Shown here piece by piece: positions 24,935 through 34,439 of a DNA stretch of 64,000 nt. Position 1 is the first letter of the stretch. Each line of letters starts with the position of its first letter. The notes under the pieces were generated by a model, which saw only the letters and a list, made by a program, of their open reading frames with translations, had not been told where the DNA came from and did not search any database. A program made the translations under genes and the position numbers. Source of the stretch: Oceanidesulfovibrio marinus (lineage in GTDB: Bacteria > Desulfobacterota > Desulfovibrionia > Desulfovibrionales > Desulfovibrionaceae). Location: the NCBI RefSeq assembly GCF_013085545.1, contig NZ_CP039543.1, positions 4,697,436 through 4,761,435 on the forward strand, written 5' to 3'.

Positions 24935-25945
24935 ATGAAACCCTTATCGGGAATTAGCGTACGGCGAACCCGCGGCTATTACCTCTTTTGGAAGTCCTTC
25001 TTCTTCGTGATGGTATTCGTCCTGCTGGGCGGGATCTACTACGCCACGAAGCAGGTGGACTACAACTGGCGCTGGTACAGGGTGCCGCGGTATTTCTACT
25101 ACCAGGACAACGTGGAGATCACCTCGGCCGACGCCGGAAGCATCTCCCAGATCGAGCAGGCAGACGGCAAGACTATCGTCACCGTGTCCGGCCAGGGCTT
25201 CACCGAAGATTACGAGCTCCCGCCCAAGGCCAAGTTGCGGATGGGCAGGGGGGATCTCGTATTTCCCGGCGATGTCCTCGGCTCCTACAAGGTGGGCAAA
25301 CCCGGCATTCTGATCATTGGTCTGCTGACAACGCTCAAGGTCTCGTTCCTGGGCATCATCGCCGGCATTATCATCGGCCTGTTCGCCGGACTGGCGCGGC
25401 TTTCGGAGAATCCGGCCCTGAAGTGGGCGTCCATCACGTACATCGAGCTCATACGCGGCTCGCCGCTGCTGGTGCAGATCTTCATCTGGTACTTCGTGTT
25501 CGGCACCCTGGTGAACCAGCTTCTGGCCCCGACCGGGTTGCCGCAGATCCCGCCGTTGTGGTTCGGCGTGGCCTCCCTGGCCACGTTCGCCGGAGCCTAC
25601 ATCGCAGAGATCGTGCGCGCCGGCATCCAGTCCATCCACCGCGGCCAGGTGGAGGCGGCCCGCTCCCTGGGCATGAACGCCGCGCAGTGCATGCGCTACG
25701 TGGTGCTGCCGCAGGCCTTCAAACGCATCCTGCCGCCCCTTGCCGGCCAGTTCATCAGCCTGGTCAAGGATTCATCCCTGCTCGGTCTCATCGCCATCCG
25801 CGAGCTGACCAAGGCAACGCGCGAGGTCATCACCACAAGCCTGATGCCCTTCGAACTCTGGATCGTCTGCGCGATTCTCTACCTTGTGCTCACGTTCGCC
25901 CTGTCCATGCTGCTGCAGTGGATGGAGAGGAAAATGGTGTCCTGA
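24935..25945 (+). CDS. Polar amino acid ABC transporter permease with long N-terminal extension
   Basis: A 336-residue permease of the HisM/GlnP family. The core (about 125-330) has the family opening [28 protein letters not shown], the [17 protein letters not shown] segment, and the EAA loop [29 protein letters not shown]. Before it stands a first helix (about 15-40) and an 80-residue periplasmic segment not present in short GlnP proteins. The stop overlaps the start of the ATPase gene (TGATG). Confidence 0.9.
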   Translation: MKPLSGISVRRTRGYYLFWKSFFFVMVFVLLGGIYYATKQVDYNWRWYRVPRYFYYQDNVEITSADAGSISQIEQADGKTIVTVSGQGFTEDYELPPKAKLRMGRGDLVFPGDVLGSYKVGKPGILIIGLLTTLKVSFLGIIAGIIIGLFAGLARLSENPALKWASITYIELIRGSPLLVQIFIWYFVFGTLVNQLLAPTGLPQIPPLWFGVASLATFAGAYIAEIVRAGIQSIHRGQVEAARSLGMNAAQCMRYVVLPQAFKRILPPLAGQFISLVKDSSLLGLIAIRELTKATREVITTSLMPFELWIVCAILYLVLTFALSMLLQWMERKMVS

Positions 25946-26676
25946 TGATTGAAGTCAAAAACATCAACAAATACTTCTACACGCCGGAAAAGGTCCACGC
26001 GCTCAAGGACGTTTCCACCACGGTGGAGGCCGGCGAGGTGGTCGTGGTCATCGGTCCTTCCGGATCGGGCAAATCCACCTTCCTGCGCTGCCTGAACAGG
26101 CTGGAGTACGCCGACGAGGGGCAGATCCTCATCGAAGGCGTCGATATTCTCGACTCCAAGACCAACATCAACAAGGTCCGCGCCGACGTAGGCATGGTCT
26201 TCCAGTCCTTCAACCTCTTTCCGCACATGAGTGTGCTGGAGAACCTGACCATCGCGCAGCAGGTGGTGCGCAAACGCGGCAGGAAGGAAGCGGAAAAGAA
26301 GGCCATGGGCCTGCTGGAAAAGGTGGGCATCCACCAGAAATCCCAGGTCTACCCGGACCAGCTCTCCGGCGGACAACAGCAGCGCGTGGCCATTGCCCGC
26401 GCCCTGTGCATGGACCCCAAGGTGATGCTCTTTGACGAGCCCACCTCGGCCCTGGACCCGGAGATGATCGGCGAGGTTCTGGACGTCATGAAGACTCTGG
26501 GCAAGGAAGGCATGACCATGGTGGTGGTGACCCACGAGATGGGCTTTGCCCGCGAGGTGGCCGACCGCGTCATGTTCATGGACCACGGCGCCATTGTGGA
26601 GGTGGGCACGCCGGAGCACTTCTTCGTCAACCCGGAGAACGAGCGCACCAAGCTCTTCCTGAGCCAGATCCTGTAG
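25945..26676 (+). CDS. Polar amino acid ABC transporter ATP-binding protein
   Basis: A 243-residue GlnQ/HisP-type ATPase: Walker [11 protein letters not shown]-loop QSFNLFPHM, signature [15 protein letters not shown], Walker [15 protein letters not shown], switch His in VTHEMGFA. The length is normal. It is the last gene of the transporter operon and is followed by a strong terminator. Confidence 0.95.
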   Translation: MIEVKNINKYFYTPEKVHALKDVSTTVEAGEVVVVIGPSGSGKSTFLRCLNRLEYADEGQILIEGVDILDSKTNINKVRADVGMVFQSFNLFPHMSVLENLTIAQQVVRKRGRKEAEKKAMGLLEKVGIHQKSQVYPDQLSGGQQQRVAIARALCMDPKVMLFDEPTSALDPEMIGEVLDVMKTLGKEGMTMVVVTHEMGFAREVADRVMFMDHGAIVEVGTPEHFFVNPENERTKLFLSQIL

Positions 26677-26740
26677 GCGCGACGCGCATCCCGCACTTCG
26701 ACAGTACGCAAGCACACAGTTACGCAATTGCGCAATCAAG

Positions 26741-26771
26741 GCGCCGGCTCCTCGGAACCGGCGCTTTTTTT
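26741..26771 (+). terminator. Intrinsic terminator of the amino acid transporter operon
   Basis: GCGCCGG pairs with CCGGCGC, with an inner TCC/GGA extension, followed directly by seven T. Confidence 0.9.
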
Positions 26772-27009
26772 GCGCATGGGGGCAGGGGGCGGCGTAACAC
26801 GGCCGCCGCACAGCTTCGATGGAGTGGATGGTGTCATCATCCTGGACTGACAGGCGATTTGGAGTGTCCTGTCCATGCGGGCAGGGGACAGGTTCCTGAG
26901 CATCGTGTCCGGCACCCCTGAAAAATACGCGGTATCTTCACAGGGTCGTCACGTTTCCGCCACCAGGACGCCGCGAATCCAGGTACTATGAAAGAAGCAG
27001 GGGGCCACC
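26772..27009. other. Intergenic stretch upstream of the GntR gene, no gene seen
   Basis: No coding frame or clear operator recognised. It must hold the promoter of the rightward regulator. Confidence 0.35.
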
Positions 27010-27756
27010 ATGGGAGTCGAACGGGAGAGCGGTCTGCCGCTGTGGCGGCAGGTCCATGGCATCCTTCTCAAGGAGATCAAGGGCGGCGTGTATCGTCCGG
27101 GCGAGAGCCTCCCCTCGGAGAGCTCTTTGTCCCGGCGTTTTCGCGTTGCGCGCCACACCATACGCCGGGCCCTCAAGTCTCTTCAGGACGAAGGCGTGGT
27201 CTGCACGAAGCGTGGCCGCGGCTCCGTCATCCAGGATGAGACCAAGACCGCCGTCCGTTCGCTCAGGTCGCAACCCGGCCAGCGCCCCGCCGTACATCAC
27301 CACCGCAACGGTCAGAATCACTTTCTGCATGGAGGCGTCGTGCCCGCCACCGGGGTGGTGGCCGCGCGCCTGCGCATCCCGCCGTTCGCGCCCGTTATCC
27401 ATATCGAGGCCTGCGGCGAGAGCCTGGGCAAGCGGCTGTACATCAACTCGCAGTACTTTCCTGCCGAAGACATGGCCGGGATCATGGAAGCGTATCAGGA
27501 GACCCGGTCCATGGCGCAATCTTACCAGAAGATCGGCGTGCACGAGTGCATTCGCCTGGAGAGCCGCATCTCCACCTGCGGTGCCGATGCCGAGGAAGCA
27601 CGGGAGCTGGGCCTGTCGCCCGGCTACCCCATGCTCGTCATCGAGTACGTCAACGTGGATACCGACGGCCGGCCCATCGAGTACGGCCGCACCCGCTTTG
27701 CCGGCGACCGCATCGAGTTGCTGGTGCCCGGCGAGGTGGAGAAGTCGTTGGCGTGA
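27010..27756 (+). CDS. GntR-family regulator, HutC subfamily (UTRA effector domain)
   Basis: A 248-residue regulator. Winged HTH at about 10-75 (PLWRQVHGILLKEIKGGVYRPGESLPSESSLSRRFRVARHTIRRALKSLQDEGVV), UTRA ligand domain at about 95-240 ending in the typical PIEYGRTRFAGDRIELLV. UTRA domains bind small metabolites such as histidine derivatives, amino sugars or phosphonates. No adjacent same-strand operon reveals the target; it converges on an exported-protein gene 29 bases away. GGGGGCC precedes the ATG, a weak ribosome site. Confidence 0.88.
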   Translation: MGVERESGLPLWRQVHGILLKEIKGGVYRPGESLPSESSLSRRFRVARHTIRRALKSLQDEGVVCTKRGRGSVIQDETKTAVRSLRSQPGQRPAVHHHRNGQNHFLHGGVVPATGVVAARLRIPPFAPVIHIEACGESLGKRLYINSQYFPAEDMAGIMEAYQETRSMAQSYQKIGVHECIRLESRISTCGADAEEARELGLSPGYPMLVIEYVNVDTDGRPIEYGRTRFAGDRIELLVPGEVEKSLA

Positions 27757-27785
27757 CCCGTTTTCCTGCCCGGACCTGAAATACG

Positions 27786-28991
27786 CTAGCTCCCTTCACG
27801 CACTGTCCAGCCCATGGCCGAGAGCTCCTTCCTGGCCGCGGGGCTCAGCCTGCCATCGACCATGAGGATTTTCCGCCTCATGCCCTTGTCGGCGGCGATG
27901 GTGTCGAAGTAGCGCATGACCGTGGCCGTGGCGCTGGTCCACATGCCGTAGTCCAGGGGGAAGCATACGAGCATCTCTCCGGCCTTGGTCCGGGCCGCGA
28001 TGAAGCGGTCCACGGCGAAGAACCCGGCCAGGCCGTGCTCCGCGTGGTACGTGTAATACATGGCCGCCATGCGTTGGCGGAAGTAGGCCAGGTCCATGGA
28101 GTCGGTCGTGGCTGCGAACTCCACGAAGGCCTGGCGGTCGGCCACGCCGCGGCTCTTGTCCAGGGCGGCGACCAGGAAGCTCTGGCCGCTGGGAGAGAAA
28201 AACGTGTTGTTGATGAACACACGGGCCGCGCTTTCCCCCACGCCCATGGCCAGGAGCTTTTCGCGGTTCTCACGGCGCAGGTCCGCCGGGGCCTTTGTCA
28301 GGTCGATCTCCTGGATCAGCTCGCCATACCGGACGCTCGTCACGGCGATTCCTGCGGCTCCAGGCACAACCGCCGTGGCCAGGCCGAAGGTCAGCCCACC
28401 AGTGTAGCCGGCCCAGGAGAGCTTTTCCAGCCGCTCCTGCAGAGCCTGGTTGGTGCTGTATGGGTCGACGCCCAGCTCCACGGCGTACTCGCGCTTGGCC
28501 TTGGAAAAGCCGATCAGGTTCTTGGCGGCGCCGTCCTCGGTCTGGCTGCGGTTGCTCTCAACCAGGTTTTCCTCGGCCCGTTCAAAAGCCGTGGCAATGC
28601 CCGAGAACACGCCGGTGACCACCTCGTCCGGGCGGGTGACGATCTTCTTCGCGCCCTCGATCATTTTCTGGCCGCCTTCCACCACGGAGTCTCCGAACTC
28701 CTTGGAGAGATCGATCTTGTCGATGGCCTCGATGGCCGCCAGCTCGCAGATGCGCTGCTTGAGCAGGTTCGTGGAGACAACGGTGAAGTCGCCGTACGCG
28801 CTGTGCAGGGTGTAGACGTTCATGTAGCCGTCGTTGCGGACGGTGGGGTCCACACTGAACTGCGGACCCTTGAGCATCTCGGCGGGCAGCATGTCGGCAG
28901 CTCTGAAGTTCTGCGGGGCCTGATCGTATCCCCAGGCCACGGTGGGGGCGCAATGCAGAACAACACAGAGCATGAGAAGCAGTCGAATCAT
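27786..28991 (-). CDS. Exported protein of unknown function
   Basis: A 401-residue protein with a signal peptide (MIRLLLMLCVVLHCAPTVAWG). The mature part includes GVFSGIATAFERAEENLVESNRSQTEDGAAKNLIGFSKAKREYAVELGVDPYSTNQALQERLEKLSW, a glycine-rich hydrophobic stretch (GGLTFGLATAVVPGAAGIAV) and a C-terminal Rossmann-like tail. No family assigned. The start at 28991 follows GAGG and gives a proper signal peptide; upstream in-frame codons read as noise. It stands alone between convergent and same-strand genes. Confidence 0.7.
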   Translation of the reverse strand: MIRLLLMLCVVLHCAPTVAWGYDQAPQNFRAADMLPAEMLKGPQFSVDPTVRNDGYMNVYTLHSAYGDFTVVSTNLLKQRICELAAIEAIDKIDLSKEFGDSVVEGGQKMIEGAKKIVTRPDEVVTGVFSGIATAFERAEENLVESNRSQTEDGAAKNLIGFSKAKREYAVELGVDPYSTNQALQERLEKLSWAGYTGGLTFGLATAVVPGAAGIAVTSVRYGELIQEIDLTKAPADLRRENREKLLAMGVGESAARVFINNTFFSPSGQSFLVAALDKSRGVADRQAFVEFAATTDSMDLAYFRQRMAAMYYTYHAEHGLAGFFAVDRFIAARTKAGEMLVCFPLDYGMWTSATATVMRYFDTIAADKGMRRKILMVDGRLSPAARKELSAMGWTVREGS

Positions 28992-29305
28992 GGGACACCT
29001 CGCGTCGGGTGCGACTATAATGTGGGAACAGGCCGGTCCTTGTTTCGTCGCAGCATGCGGGCGGCAGGCGTCCTTGCATGCAAGAGGCCCGGAGCCGGCA
29101 GCCTGTACACGGCAAGGCTTTGCGACGAAAGCACGATATATCCCCATCATCATACGCAATCAAGTACAGCGCACGCCAAAATGACGGCCGCATCCCAGCC
29201 ATCCCAAAAGCCGGAGCTGATCCAGGCCCGGCAGCAGTTTCCGTACGGGTGGAGTGTGCGCTGCATGACGCCAGCCGCGGCGCCATGCAGCGCATAGGTA
29301 TGTCG
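28992..29305. other. Intergenic stretch, no gene seen
   Basis: The 314 bases between the exported-protein gene and the enolase-family gene contain no supportable frame or terminator. The promoter of the leftward exported-protein gene should be in its left part. Confidence 0.35.
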
Positions 29306-30397
29306 TTACTTGTCTATCCGGTAGTGCTCGACCACATCGTCGTCGATCTCGATTCCCAGTCCGGGTTTATCCGACAGGGTGATCTTGCCCGCTACAGGCC
29401 GCAGGCTCGGGCTGATGAAATCGTTCTCCAGCGGCGTGACGTTGATCTCCATCTCGTCGCTGAGGGGGTTGGCCATGACGAAGTGCGCGGTCGCAGCCAC
29501 GCCGGGTCCATAATAGAAGGAATGGGTAATCAGCTGCAGGTTCCAGGCCTCGGCCATGCCCAGAACCTTCCGGCTCGGCAGCAAGCCGCCGGCCTTGATG
29601 ATGTCCGGTTGCAGCAGATCCGCCGCCTCTTTCTCGATAATGCTCTTGAACCCGAAATGGGTGTACTCGTTTTCGCCCGCTGCAATGGGGATGTTGCTGT
29701 GCTCCCGGACAAAGCGCAGTCCGTCGTAGTCGTCCATCGGGCTGACCGGCTCTTCGAGCCAGCGCACGTCGGACTCTTCCAGGCGGCGGGCCATGGCCAC
29801 GGCCTCGCGCGGGGTCCAGCAGCCGTTGACGTCCAGGGCCAGTTGCACATCCGGGCCGATGGCTTTTCGGGTCTGAACCACGGATTCGAGGTCGCGCTGG
29901 TGCAGCTTGACCAGATGGTAGCCTTCCGACGCCCTGTCCGCGGCGTCCGCAGCCGCATCCTCGGGATTTTCGTATGGCGGCAGGCTCGCATATGCCCGAA
30001 TCTGTTGCCAGCAGGGACCGCCGAGGAGCTGGTACACGGGCGCTCCACATGCCTTGCCGAGAATATCCCACAAGGCGATCTCGACGCCGCTGATCGCATT
30101 CAAAACCATGCCCTTGCGGCCGTAGCGGAAGGTGTCCAGGTACATTTTCCGCCACAGGACTTCGATCTGCCTGGGGTCCGCACCGATGAGCCGGGGCTTC
30201 AGCGCCTCCAGGATGAATGTAGCGACAGCGCGGGGCGTCAGGCGCCAAGCCTCGCCAAGGCCGACAATGCCTTCGTCGGTGATGATCCTGACCAGGACAT
30301 GGCCGTCGCTTTCCGTGTTGAATCCTTTGGTCGGGGAAGCAAACTTCATTTTTTGCGGGATGTTCAAGGGAATTGCCTGAACGTCGGTGATCTTCAT
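29306..30397 (-). CDS. Enolase-superfamily (mandelate racemase/muconate lactonizing) sugar-acid dehydratase-like enzyme
   Basis: A 363-residue enzyme. The N-terminal capping domain starts MKITDVQAIPLNIPQKMKF. The barrel carries metal ligands Asp in LALDVNG, Glu in RWLEEPVSP and Glu in AAGENEYTHF. A Lys lies in YHLVKLHQRD and a His in THSFYYGPG. This pattern suits acid-sugar dehydratases that abstract a proton next to a carboxylate and lose water to give a 2-keto-3-deoxy acid. It is divergent from the PrpR-type regulator that also precedes a KDG-permease-like gene, so a sugar-acid role is likely; the exact substrate is not resolved. Confidence 0.82.
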   Translation of the reverse strand: MKITDVQAIPLNIPQKMKFASPTKGFNTESDGHVLVRIITDEGIVGLGEAWRLTPRAVATFILEALKPRLIGADPRQIEVLWRKMYLDTFRYGRKGMVLNAISGVEIALWDILGKACGAPVYQLLGGPCWQQIRAYASLPPYENPEDAAADAADRASEGYHLVKLHQRDLESVVQTRKAIGPDVQLALDVNGCWTPREAVAMARRLEESDVRWLEEPVSPMDDYDGLRFVREHSNIPIAAGENEYTHFGFKSIIEKEAADLLQPDIIKAGGLLPSRKVLGMAEAWNLQLITHSFYYGPGVAATAHFVMANPLSDEMEINVTPLENDFISPSLRPVAGKITLSDKPGLGIEIDDDVVEHYRIDK

Positions 30398-31044
30398 AAA
30401 GCAGCTCGCTCTAGAGGTTTACAGCTTGCGTTGGTTGATGACGAATCGTGCCGGTATCCGATTGGGACCAGGTGGTCCCGAACAAGGCTGATGGAGGCGT
30501 CTCGCGTTGCAGGGAAGGGCGCTTCAACGTGGGGCGGGTTCATGGACAGAGAGTAGCACAGACGAACATCTAAGCATCCGCACGGTATGAAGTGCTGCGC
30601 GTCATCCAAGGTGTATGGTGTTGGTCCAGGATGGCGGAAAGGTTGACGATACAATCCATGTGAGAACGGTACGATAACGTTGTGTGACTTTTTTAAAAAA
30701 CGTAGCACCGTGGTGTGTGCAGGTCAACCAGGCGCGAAGACAATAAATCCTCCGCCTCGCCATCCCTCCCTTCGCCCGCGGTTCCCGTTTTGGCGAGGGC
30801 TTTCCTTCTTTTTGGGGGGTGAATATCTGTCTTTTGCCCTGGAAAATCACCCAACAACCTTTCCCGGGCATACGAGACCGCCCCTCGGAAGGGCCCGAGG
30901 GCATTGAAAGTCCGAGCGTTGCGGAAGCGAGTGCACACAACATGCAGGTTGCAAAATGCGACGAGGTTGCCGAGAATCATACCCTGCTAACGCCGCTACG
31001 GTGGGTTGAATCACTTCTTCCTGCGACACAAGGTACTTTTTCGT
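30398..31044. other. 647-base divergent intergenic region
   Basis: It separates the dehydratase-like gene from the PrpR-type regulator. Short frames are present but look like noise. Copies of TGCGAC occur near 30957 and 31022, resembling the arm motif found before the permease gene, so part of it may be operator DNA. No convincing -24/-12 element was found. Confidence 0.35.
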
Positions 31045-32982
31045 ATGAAAAAAATCGTCGTCATAGCTCCACTTCAAGACATTTATGACAAGGCGCTGCA
31101 AATAGTCAGGGAAAATGGGTTCACCGATGTGGACGTCTTGCTCGGCAGTATGGGCGAAGGCCTGCTCAGGGCGCGCCAATGCGTGCAACAGGACGCTGCC
31201 GTCATCGTATCCCGCGGTGGCACGTATCGGATGATCCACGACGAACTGGACATCCCCGTCGTCGAGATAAAAGTCAACGCCTACGACATCATCGAAAGTC
31301 TCTCGCCCATGACCGACAAGTACGACGCAGTGGGAGTTGTGGGCTATAGCAATGTAATCGAAGGCTTTGACATACTCCAAAAACTGCTGCCTTTAAAAAT
31401 TGTGAAAGTGGTTCTGAACCGGACGGAGGATATTCCGCAGGCCATCCAAAAGTACAAGCGTATGGGCATCCAAATCTTCATCGGGGACGCCAACGTAAAG
31501 CTTGTTTCCGAAGAACTCGGCCGCACCGGGATTGAAATATCATCCCAAAAGGACTCCGTGCTCATGGCCATCATGGAAGCGCGCAGGATGCTCAAAGTAG
31601 CTCGGGCCGAACGACGACGGGCACAGAGGATCATCTCCATAACCGACTTCGTGCATGATGGAATCATCGCTATCGATGGAGATGGGGTTGTGGTGATCTT
31701 CAACCGCTCGGCGGAAAGGATTTTCGGAATCAGCAAGGAAAAGGCTCTGGGGCGTTCCATCTCCGAGGTGGTCAAGACATGTAAGCTCCCGGAGCTTCTC
31801 AATGATACCCGCTCGCAATTTGCACAGGTGCTGGATGTAGGACCGAACAAGGTCGCCATCAACAGGGCGCCTGTCGTTATCGACGGCAAGACATCCGGGG
31901 CGATCGCCACATTCCAGGACGTGACCGAAATGCAAGACCTGGAGCAGAAGGTCCGCCGAACCCTCGCGGAACGTGGATTTTCCGCCAAGCATACCTTTGA
32001 CGACATCATCCATGACGGCGGTGTCATGCAACGCTGCATAGACGACGCCCTGCATTATGCCCAATATGATACGCCGGTGCTGGTCGTTGGCGAATCCGGA
32101 ACCGGCAAGGAGCTTTTCTGCCAAGGGCTGCACAACAGTAGTCCGCGCAGCCGCGGACCTTTTGTCGCCATCAACTGTGCGGCTATCCCGGCTTCGCTTA
32201 TGGAGGCGGAATTCTTCGGCCATGTGGAGGGCTCGTTTACCGGAGCCAGCCGCAAGGGCCGTGCAGGCATTTTCGAAATGGCCCATCGCGGCACTGTTCT
32301 TCTGGACGAAATAGGCGAAATCCCCCTTGAGCTGCAGGCCAGGCTTTTACGCGCTCTTCAGGAAAAGCAGGTCATGCGGCTCGGCGGCGATAAGATGATT
32401 CCGGTCGATGTCCGCATTATTTGCGCCACCAACAAGCCGCTGGAACAGATGGTGGCCGAAGAGCGCTTCCGGCGCGATCTCTACTTCCGCATCAACATCC
32501 TGACGCTGCGCGTGCCTTCACTGGAAGAACGCGGTCCAGGAACCATCCTCAAGCTCGCAGAACATTTTCTGCGCCAGTATTCGGAACGTTTTCACAAACG
32601 TCCTCTCGCCATCACGCCTGACGTTCAAAGCGCGCTGCTCTCGCGGCGTTTCGAGGGCAACGTACGTGAGTTGAAAGGCCTCATGGAGCGCTCAGTCATT
32701 CTCGGATCCTTCAAAAAGGTGCTGGCAGACGAGCCATTCCCCGCAAGCCATGCCACGCCAGATCGTACAGACCTACTGCCCCTGGGAGCAAAAAACCTGG
32801 CGGCAACCGGCCCACTCCCAGATCTCAAATCTTTTGAGAACAGCTATATCCGCGAAGTGTTGCGGCGCACGAACGGCAGCGTCAAACAGGCCAGCCTCGT
32901 CTTGAACATCAGCCGGTCAACCCTGTGGAGACGGTTGCGCGAGGACGGCATGTCGCAAAACGAAACTGATGTTTTAAAATGA
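31045..32982 (+). CDS. PrpR-type sigma-54-dependent transcriptional activator
   Basis: A 645-residue EBP. Residues 1-190 are a PrpR_N sensory domain (KKIVVIAPLQDIYDKALQIVRENG ... AAVIVSRGGTYRMIHDELDIPVVEIKVNAYDII). A PAS domain follows (about 205-310), then AAA+ with Walker A GESGTGKE, sigma-54 loop GSFTGA (396-401), VLLDEIGEIP, and a Fis-type HTH (SLVLNISRSTLWRRLRED). PrpR_N domains bind small metabolites or their CoA/acid forms. The ATG at 31045 begins exactly at the domain; the earlier frame start 13 codons upstream is unlikely. It probably activates the downstream permease operon through the -24/-12 site at 33058. Confidence 0.93.
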   Translation: MKKIVVIAPLQDIYDKALQIVRENGFTDVDVLLGSMGEGLLRARQCVQQDAAVIVSRGGTYRMIHDELDIPVVEIKVNAYDIIESLSPMTDKYDAVGVVGYSNVIEGFDILQKLLPLKIVKVVLNRTEDIPQAIQKYKRMGIQIFIGDANVKLVSEELGRTGIEISSQKDSVLMAIMEARRMLKVARAERRRAQRIISITDFVHDGIIAIDGDGVVVIFNRSAERIFGISKEKALGRSISEVVKTCKLPELLNDTRSQFAQVLDVGPNKVAINRAPVVIDGKTSGAIATFQDVTEMQDLEQKVRRTLAERGFSAKHTFDDIIHDGGVMQRCIDDALHYAQYDTPVLVVGESGTGKELFCQGLHNSSPRSRGPFVAINCAAIPASLMEAEFFGHVEGSFTGASRKGRAGIFEMAHRGTVLLDEIGEIPLELQARLLRALQEKQVMRLGGDKMIPVDVRIICATNKPLEQMVAEERFRRDLYFRINILTLRVPSLEERGPGTILKLAEHFLRQYSERFHKRPLAITPDVQSALLSRRFEGNVRELKGLMERSVILGSFKKVLADEPFPASHATPDRTDLLPLGAKNLAATGPLPDLKSFENSYIREVLRRTNGSVKQASLVLNISRSTLWRRLREDGMSQNETDVLK

Positions 32983-33009
32983 AACGGATTTGGTTTTATT
33001 TTGCGACAT
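32950..33009. promoter_or_regulatory. Inverted repeat with 11-bp arms, candidate activator sites
   Basis: ATGTCGCAAAA (32950-32960) and TTTTGCGACAT (32999-33009) are exact inverted copies, 49 bp centre to centre. They lie about 129 and 80 bp upstream of the predicted transcription start. The left arm is inside the end of the regulator gene. Confidence 0.6.
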
Positions 33010-33057
33010 CTGGAATTTGTATGTATATAGTGTATTGTTTTTATTAATTAAATTTCT

Positions 33058-33073
33058 TGGCATATGGATTGCT
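33058..33073 (+). promoter_or_regulatory. Sigma-54 (-24/-12) promoter of the sugar-acid operon
   Basis: TGGCATATGGATTGCT has the GG and GC doublets at consensus spacing and a full TTGCT -12 block. The start should be near 33084, 25 bases before the permease ATG, with the CAGGAG ribosome site in between. Confidence 0.8.
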
Positions 33074-33108
33074 CAATCTCCGTCAAACTTACAACAGGAG
33101 ATTGTTGC

Positions 33109-34095
33109 ATGAGAATTCTGCATACTGTCCAGAAGATTCCCGGGGGGCTCATGATTGTTCCCCTGCTGTTGGGTGTTTTGGTCAACACGTTTTGTCCTGA
33201 CATCCTGGACATTGGAAGTTTCACCACGTTTCTCTGGAGAGACGGCGCCATGCCCATACTCGCTTTTTTCATGTTCTGTACTGGCGCACAGATCAGCGTG
33301 AAGCAAGCCGGCATGCCATTGGTCAAAGGACTCTCACTTACCATCACCAAGGTAGTTATTGGCGCAGTGCTGGGTGTGCTGGTGAACTATTTCTTCGGCC
33401 CGGCCGGGGTGCTTGGCGTTGTGCCTATGGCCATAGTGGCCGGCATGACCAACTCCAACAGCGGCCTGTACGCCGCGCTGGCCGGAGAGTTCGGCGACTC
33501 CACAGATGTAGGCGCGCTCTCCGTTCTCTCCACCAACGACGGCCCGTTTTTCACCATGTTGGCCTTCGGCCTTACTGGTTTGGCCAACATTCCTCTCCTG
33601 ATTCTGCTTGGCACCATCTTGCCCATCATCATCGGCTGCGTTCTCGGCAACCTGGACACCGAGCTGCGAGACTGGCTGAAGCCTGCCGTGTCCATTTCCA
33701 TCCCTTTCTTCGCCTTTCCGCTCGGCAGCGCCCTGAACCTGCGCCAGCTCATCGAGGCAGGAGCCCCTGGCATCCTCCTGGGCGTCGCATGCACCATCAT
33801 CACCGGCTTCGGCGGCTACTTCGCCATGAAACTTGTCCGCGCTAAACATCCGCAAGTAGGCGCCGCCATAGGCACCACGGCGGGCAACTCGGCGGCGACC
33901 CCCGCCGCCCTCGTCGTGGCCGACCAGAGCCTTCGAGGAGCGGCGGCCATCGCCACGGCCCAGGTTGCGGCGTCGATCATGGTCACGGCCATCCTCTGCC
34001 CAATCCTCGTCTCGTGGCTCGATAAAAGAGAGAAGCGAAAGGCATCAGAACATCTCGATATTTCAACGATGGACGAGCCTGTCGAGGCGGCATGA
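33109..34095 (+). CDS. kdgT: 2-keto-3-deoxygluconate permease-like transporter
   Basis: A 328-residue membrane protein of the KdgT family (MRILHTVQKIPGGLMIVPLLLGVLVNTFCPDILDIGSFTTFLWRDGAMPILAFFMFCTGAQIS). About ten hydrophobic helices; the motifs MTNSNSGLYAALAGEFGDSTDVGA and GTTAGNSAATPAAL are well kept. KdgT proteins import 2-keto-3-deoxygluconate by proton symport. CAGGAG precedes the ATG. The gene is directly behind a -24/-12 promoter and ahead of the two-part dehydratase, so it likely imports that enzyme's substrate or a relative. Confidence 0.9.
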   Translation: MRILHTVQKIPGGLMIVPLLLGVLVNTFCPDILDIGSFTTFLWRDGAMPILAFFMFCTGAQISVKQAGMPLVKGLSLTITKVVIGAVLGVLVNYFFGPAGVLGVVPMAIVAGMTNSNSGLYAALAGEFGDSTDVGALSVLSTNDGPFFTMLAFGLTGLANIPLLILLGTILPIIIGCVLGNLDTELRDWLKPAVSISIPFFAFPLGSALNLRQLIEAGAPGILLGVACTIITGFGGYFAMKLVRAKHPQVGAAIGTTAGNSAATPAALVVADQSLRGAAAIATAQVAASIMVTAILCPILVSWLDKREKRKASEHLDISTMDEPVEAA

Positions 34096-34148
34096 CAACA
34101 GCCATCCCAGGGAGAAACCATGCACACGAAGAACCAGGAGAAACAGGT

Positions 34149-34427
34149 ATGAACCCGATTCTGCACGTCAACGAGAAGGACAACATGGTCACCTGTCTGC
34201 GCCCGGTAGCCAAGGGTGAGAGCGTGGAAGTGGAGGGCCGGACCATCACGGCCGCGGCGGACATCCCCGTGTTCCACAAGATGGCCATCGCGGAGATCAA
34301 GGCGGGCGGCCTCTGCTACAAGTACGGCGAGGTCATCGGCGACGCCACAGAGGACATCCACGTCGGCGACCATGTCCATGTCCACAACATCGAAAGCACC
34401 CGCGGCCGCGGCGACAAGCAGCACTAG
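34149..34427 (+). CDS. Altronate dehydratase-like small subunit (SAF domain)
   Basis: A 92-residue SAF-domain protein (MNPILHVNEKDNMVTCLRPVAKGESVEVEGRTITAAADIPVFHKMAIAEIKAG). It corresponds to the N-terminal domain of altronate/galactarate dehydratases and to SuyA of sulfolactate sulfo-lyase. GGAGAAACAGGT precedes the ATG. The large subunit starts 12 bases after its stop, so the enzyme is split in two chains. Which substrate is used cannot be decided from the small subunit. Confidence 0.88.
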   Translation: MNPILHVNEKDNMVTCLRPVAKGESVEVEGRTITAAADIPVFHKMAIAEIKAGGLCYKYGEVIGDATEDIHVGDHVHVHNIESTRGRGDKQH

Positions 34428-34439
34428 AGGAGGCCAGGC

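Noticed and set aside
30602..30943. 113-codon minus-strand frame in the divergent intergenic region
   Set aside because: No ribosome binding site or domain, composition rich in Arg/Lys/Pro fragments; it looks like chance translation of intergenic DNA.
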